Positions 12,237 to 12,686 of a stretch of 12,686 nucleotides of DNA are shown one piece after another. Origin of the DNA: Anaerolineae bacterium (lineage in GTDB: Bacteria > Chloroflexota > Anaerolineae > Aggregatilineales > Aggregatilineaceae); the NCBI GenBank assembly GCA_016929355.1, contig JAFGJA010000020.1, positions 1 to 12,686 on the forward strand, written 5' to 3'. Numbering within the stretch: position 1 is the stretch's first letter; each line of letters starts with the position of its first letter. The notes under the pieces are model-generated. The model was given only the letters and a program-made list of their open reading frames with translations, was not told the origin of the DNA and made no database searches. Both the position numbers and the translations under genes were made by a program.

Positions 12237-12686
12237 CAAAACTCCAAGCGAAACAGCGCGCCGATCTCACCTATAAATACAATCAAAAACAAGGGCGGCA
12301 TGGCTGGCTGCGGTTGACACCTGCGTATTCGATTAAAGCCGTTTTGAAGTACCTGAAAACTGATCATGTCGCCGCGCATGTGCTCGATCCATTTTCCGGT
12401 ACTGGCACAACGGGATTGCTCTGTGCAGAACTTGGCATTACTTGTGATTTGCTAGAACTGAATCCGTTTCTGGTATGGTTTACCCAGGTAAAAACGCGCA
12501 ATTATACAGAGGCGGAGTTGCAAGCGGTTCAGAAATTGACCGGGCGCATTCTTGCAGCAACGACAACGCCGGTCCAGCAAGATTTTTGGACCCCTCCGAT
12601 TCGCTTTATTGAACGGTGGTGGTCCGCACCGCGCTTGATCGTGTTAGCGCATATTTTCCACAACCTGCAAACTATGGGGCAAGATG
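12233..12686 (+). CDS. DNA amino-methyltransferase of a restriction-modification system (N-terminal part)
   Basis: The reading frame opens with MTKLQAKQRADLTYKY and stays open for 151 codons to the window edge. It has the segment GWLRLTPAYS at 24-33 and motif I of S-adenosylmethionine-dependent DNA methyltransferases, LDPFSGTGTT at 51-60, followed by the acidic motif II residue E75 in LLELNPFLVW. The DPF-x-G-x-GTT form belongs to N6-adenine or N4-cytosine methyltransferases, not to C5-cytosine enzymes. The catalytic (D/N/S)PP(Y/F) motif is not in the visible part and should lie to the right. It would protect host DNA from the upstream endonuclease. Start codon and upstream stop overlap by 4 bases, implying coupled translation. 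Confidence 0.85.
   Translation, partial: MTKLQAKQRADLTYKYNQKQGRHGWLRLTPAYSIKAVLKYLKTDHVAAHVLDPFSGTGTTGLLCAELGITCDLLELNPFLVWFTQVKTRNYTEAELQAVQKLTGRILAATTTPVQQDFWTPPIRFIERWWSAPRLIVLAHIFHNLQTMGQD

Noticed and set aside
12233..12686. C5-cytosine methyltransferase
   Set aside because: Motif I is DPFSGTGTT rather than the D-x-F-x-G-x-G form of C5 enzymes, and no PCQ motif is seen in the visible part.

Overview
The window reads as a chromosomal segment of a moderately GC-rich bacterium, most likely a member of the Chloroflexota (Anaerolineae-like). This is inference. The supporting signs are a Thr/Pro-rich linker in a divisome protein, a four-S1-domain ribosomal protein S1 with an acidic tail, DUF433/DUF5615 and tandem-ACT genes of a type common in that phylum, and many short G-rich palindromic repeats in the spacers. 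No rRNA, tRNA or CRISPR array was seen.

Left part (1-5800). The end of an unidentified plus-strand gene is followed by a nested inverted repeat and an intrinsic terminator. Minus-strand genes come next: a dienelactone-hydrolase-fold protein that has lost two of its three catalytic residues, a DUF433/DUF5615 pair that looks like a toxin-antitoxin module, a GNAT acetyltransferase, and a translation block rpsA - rpsU - infA. The rpsA gene has a perfect-consensus sigma70-type promoter (TTGACA, 17 bp, TATAAT) and a leader of about 200 nt. Intrinsic terminators follow rpsA and infA, and the rpsU-infA spacer can fold as an H-type pseudoknot. An orphan azlD (plus) and a tandem ACT-domain gene (minus) converge on a palindromic repeat.

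Right part (5876-11393). This is a rearranged division and cell-wall (dcw) cluster, all on the plus strand: rsmH, a Mop-type molybdate-binding gene, an ftsL-like gene, a class B penicillin-binding protein (ftsI-like), a single-domain response regulator, and mraY. mraZ is not just upstream of rsmH, and murE and murF are not between ftsI and mraY. The Mop and response-regulator genes are guests, each with its own probable promoter. Spacers between the later genes hold palindromic repeats.

Right end (11436-12686). Directly after mraY, where more dcw genes would be expected, lies a lower-GC restriction-modification pair. It consists of a putative type II restriction endonuclease overlapping by 4 bp an amino-methyltransferase cut by the window edge. 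Its composition and position suggest horizontal acquisition.

Several families of short interspersed repeats occupy almost every large spacer. They include a GTAGGGGC(G/C)GACC palindrome at four loci, a G-rich repeat at two loci, and a TTTCACCGCAGAG repeat at two loci.
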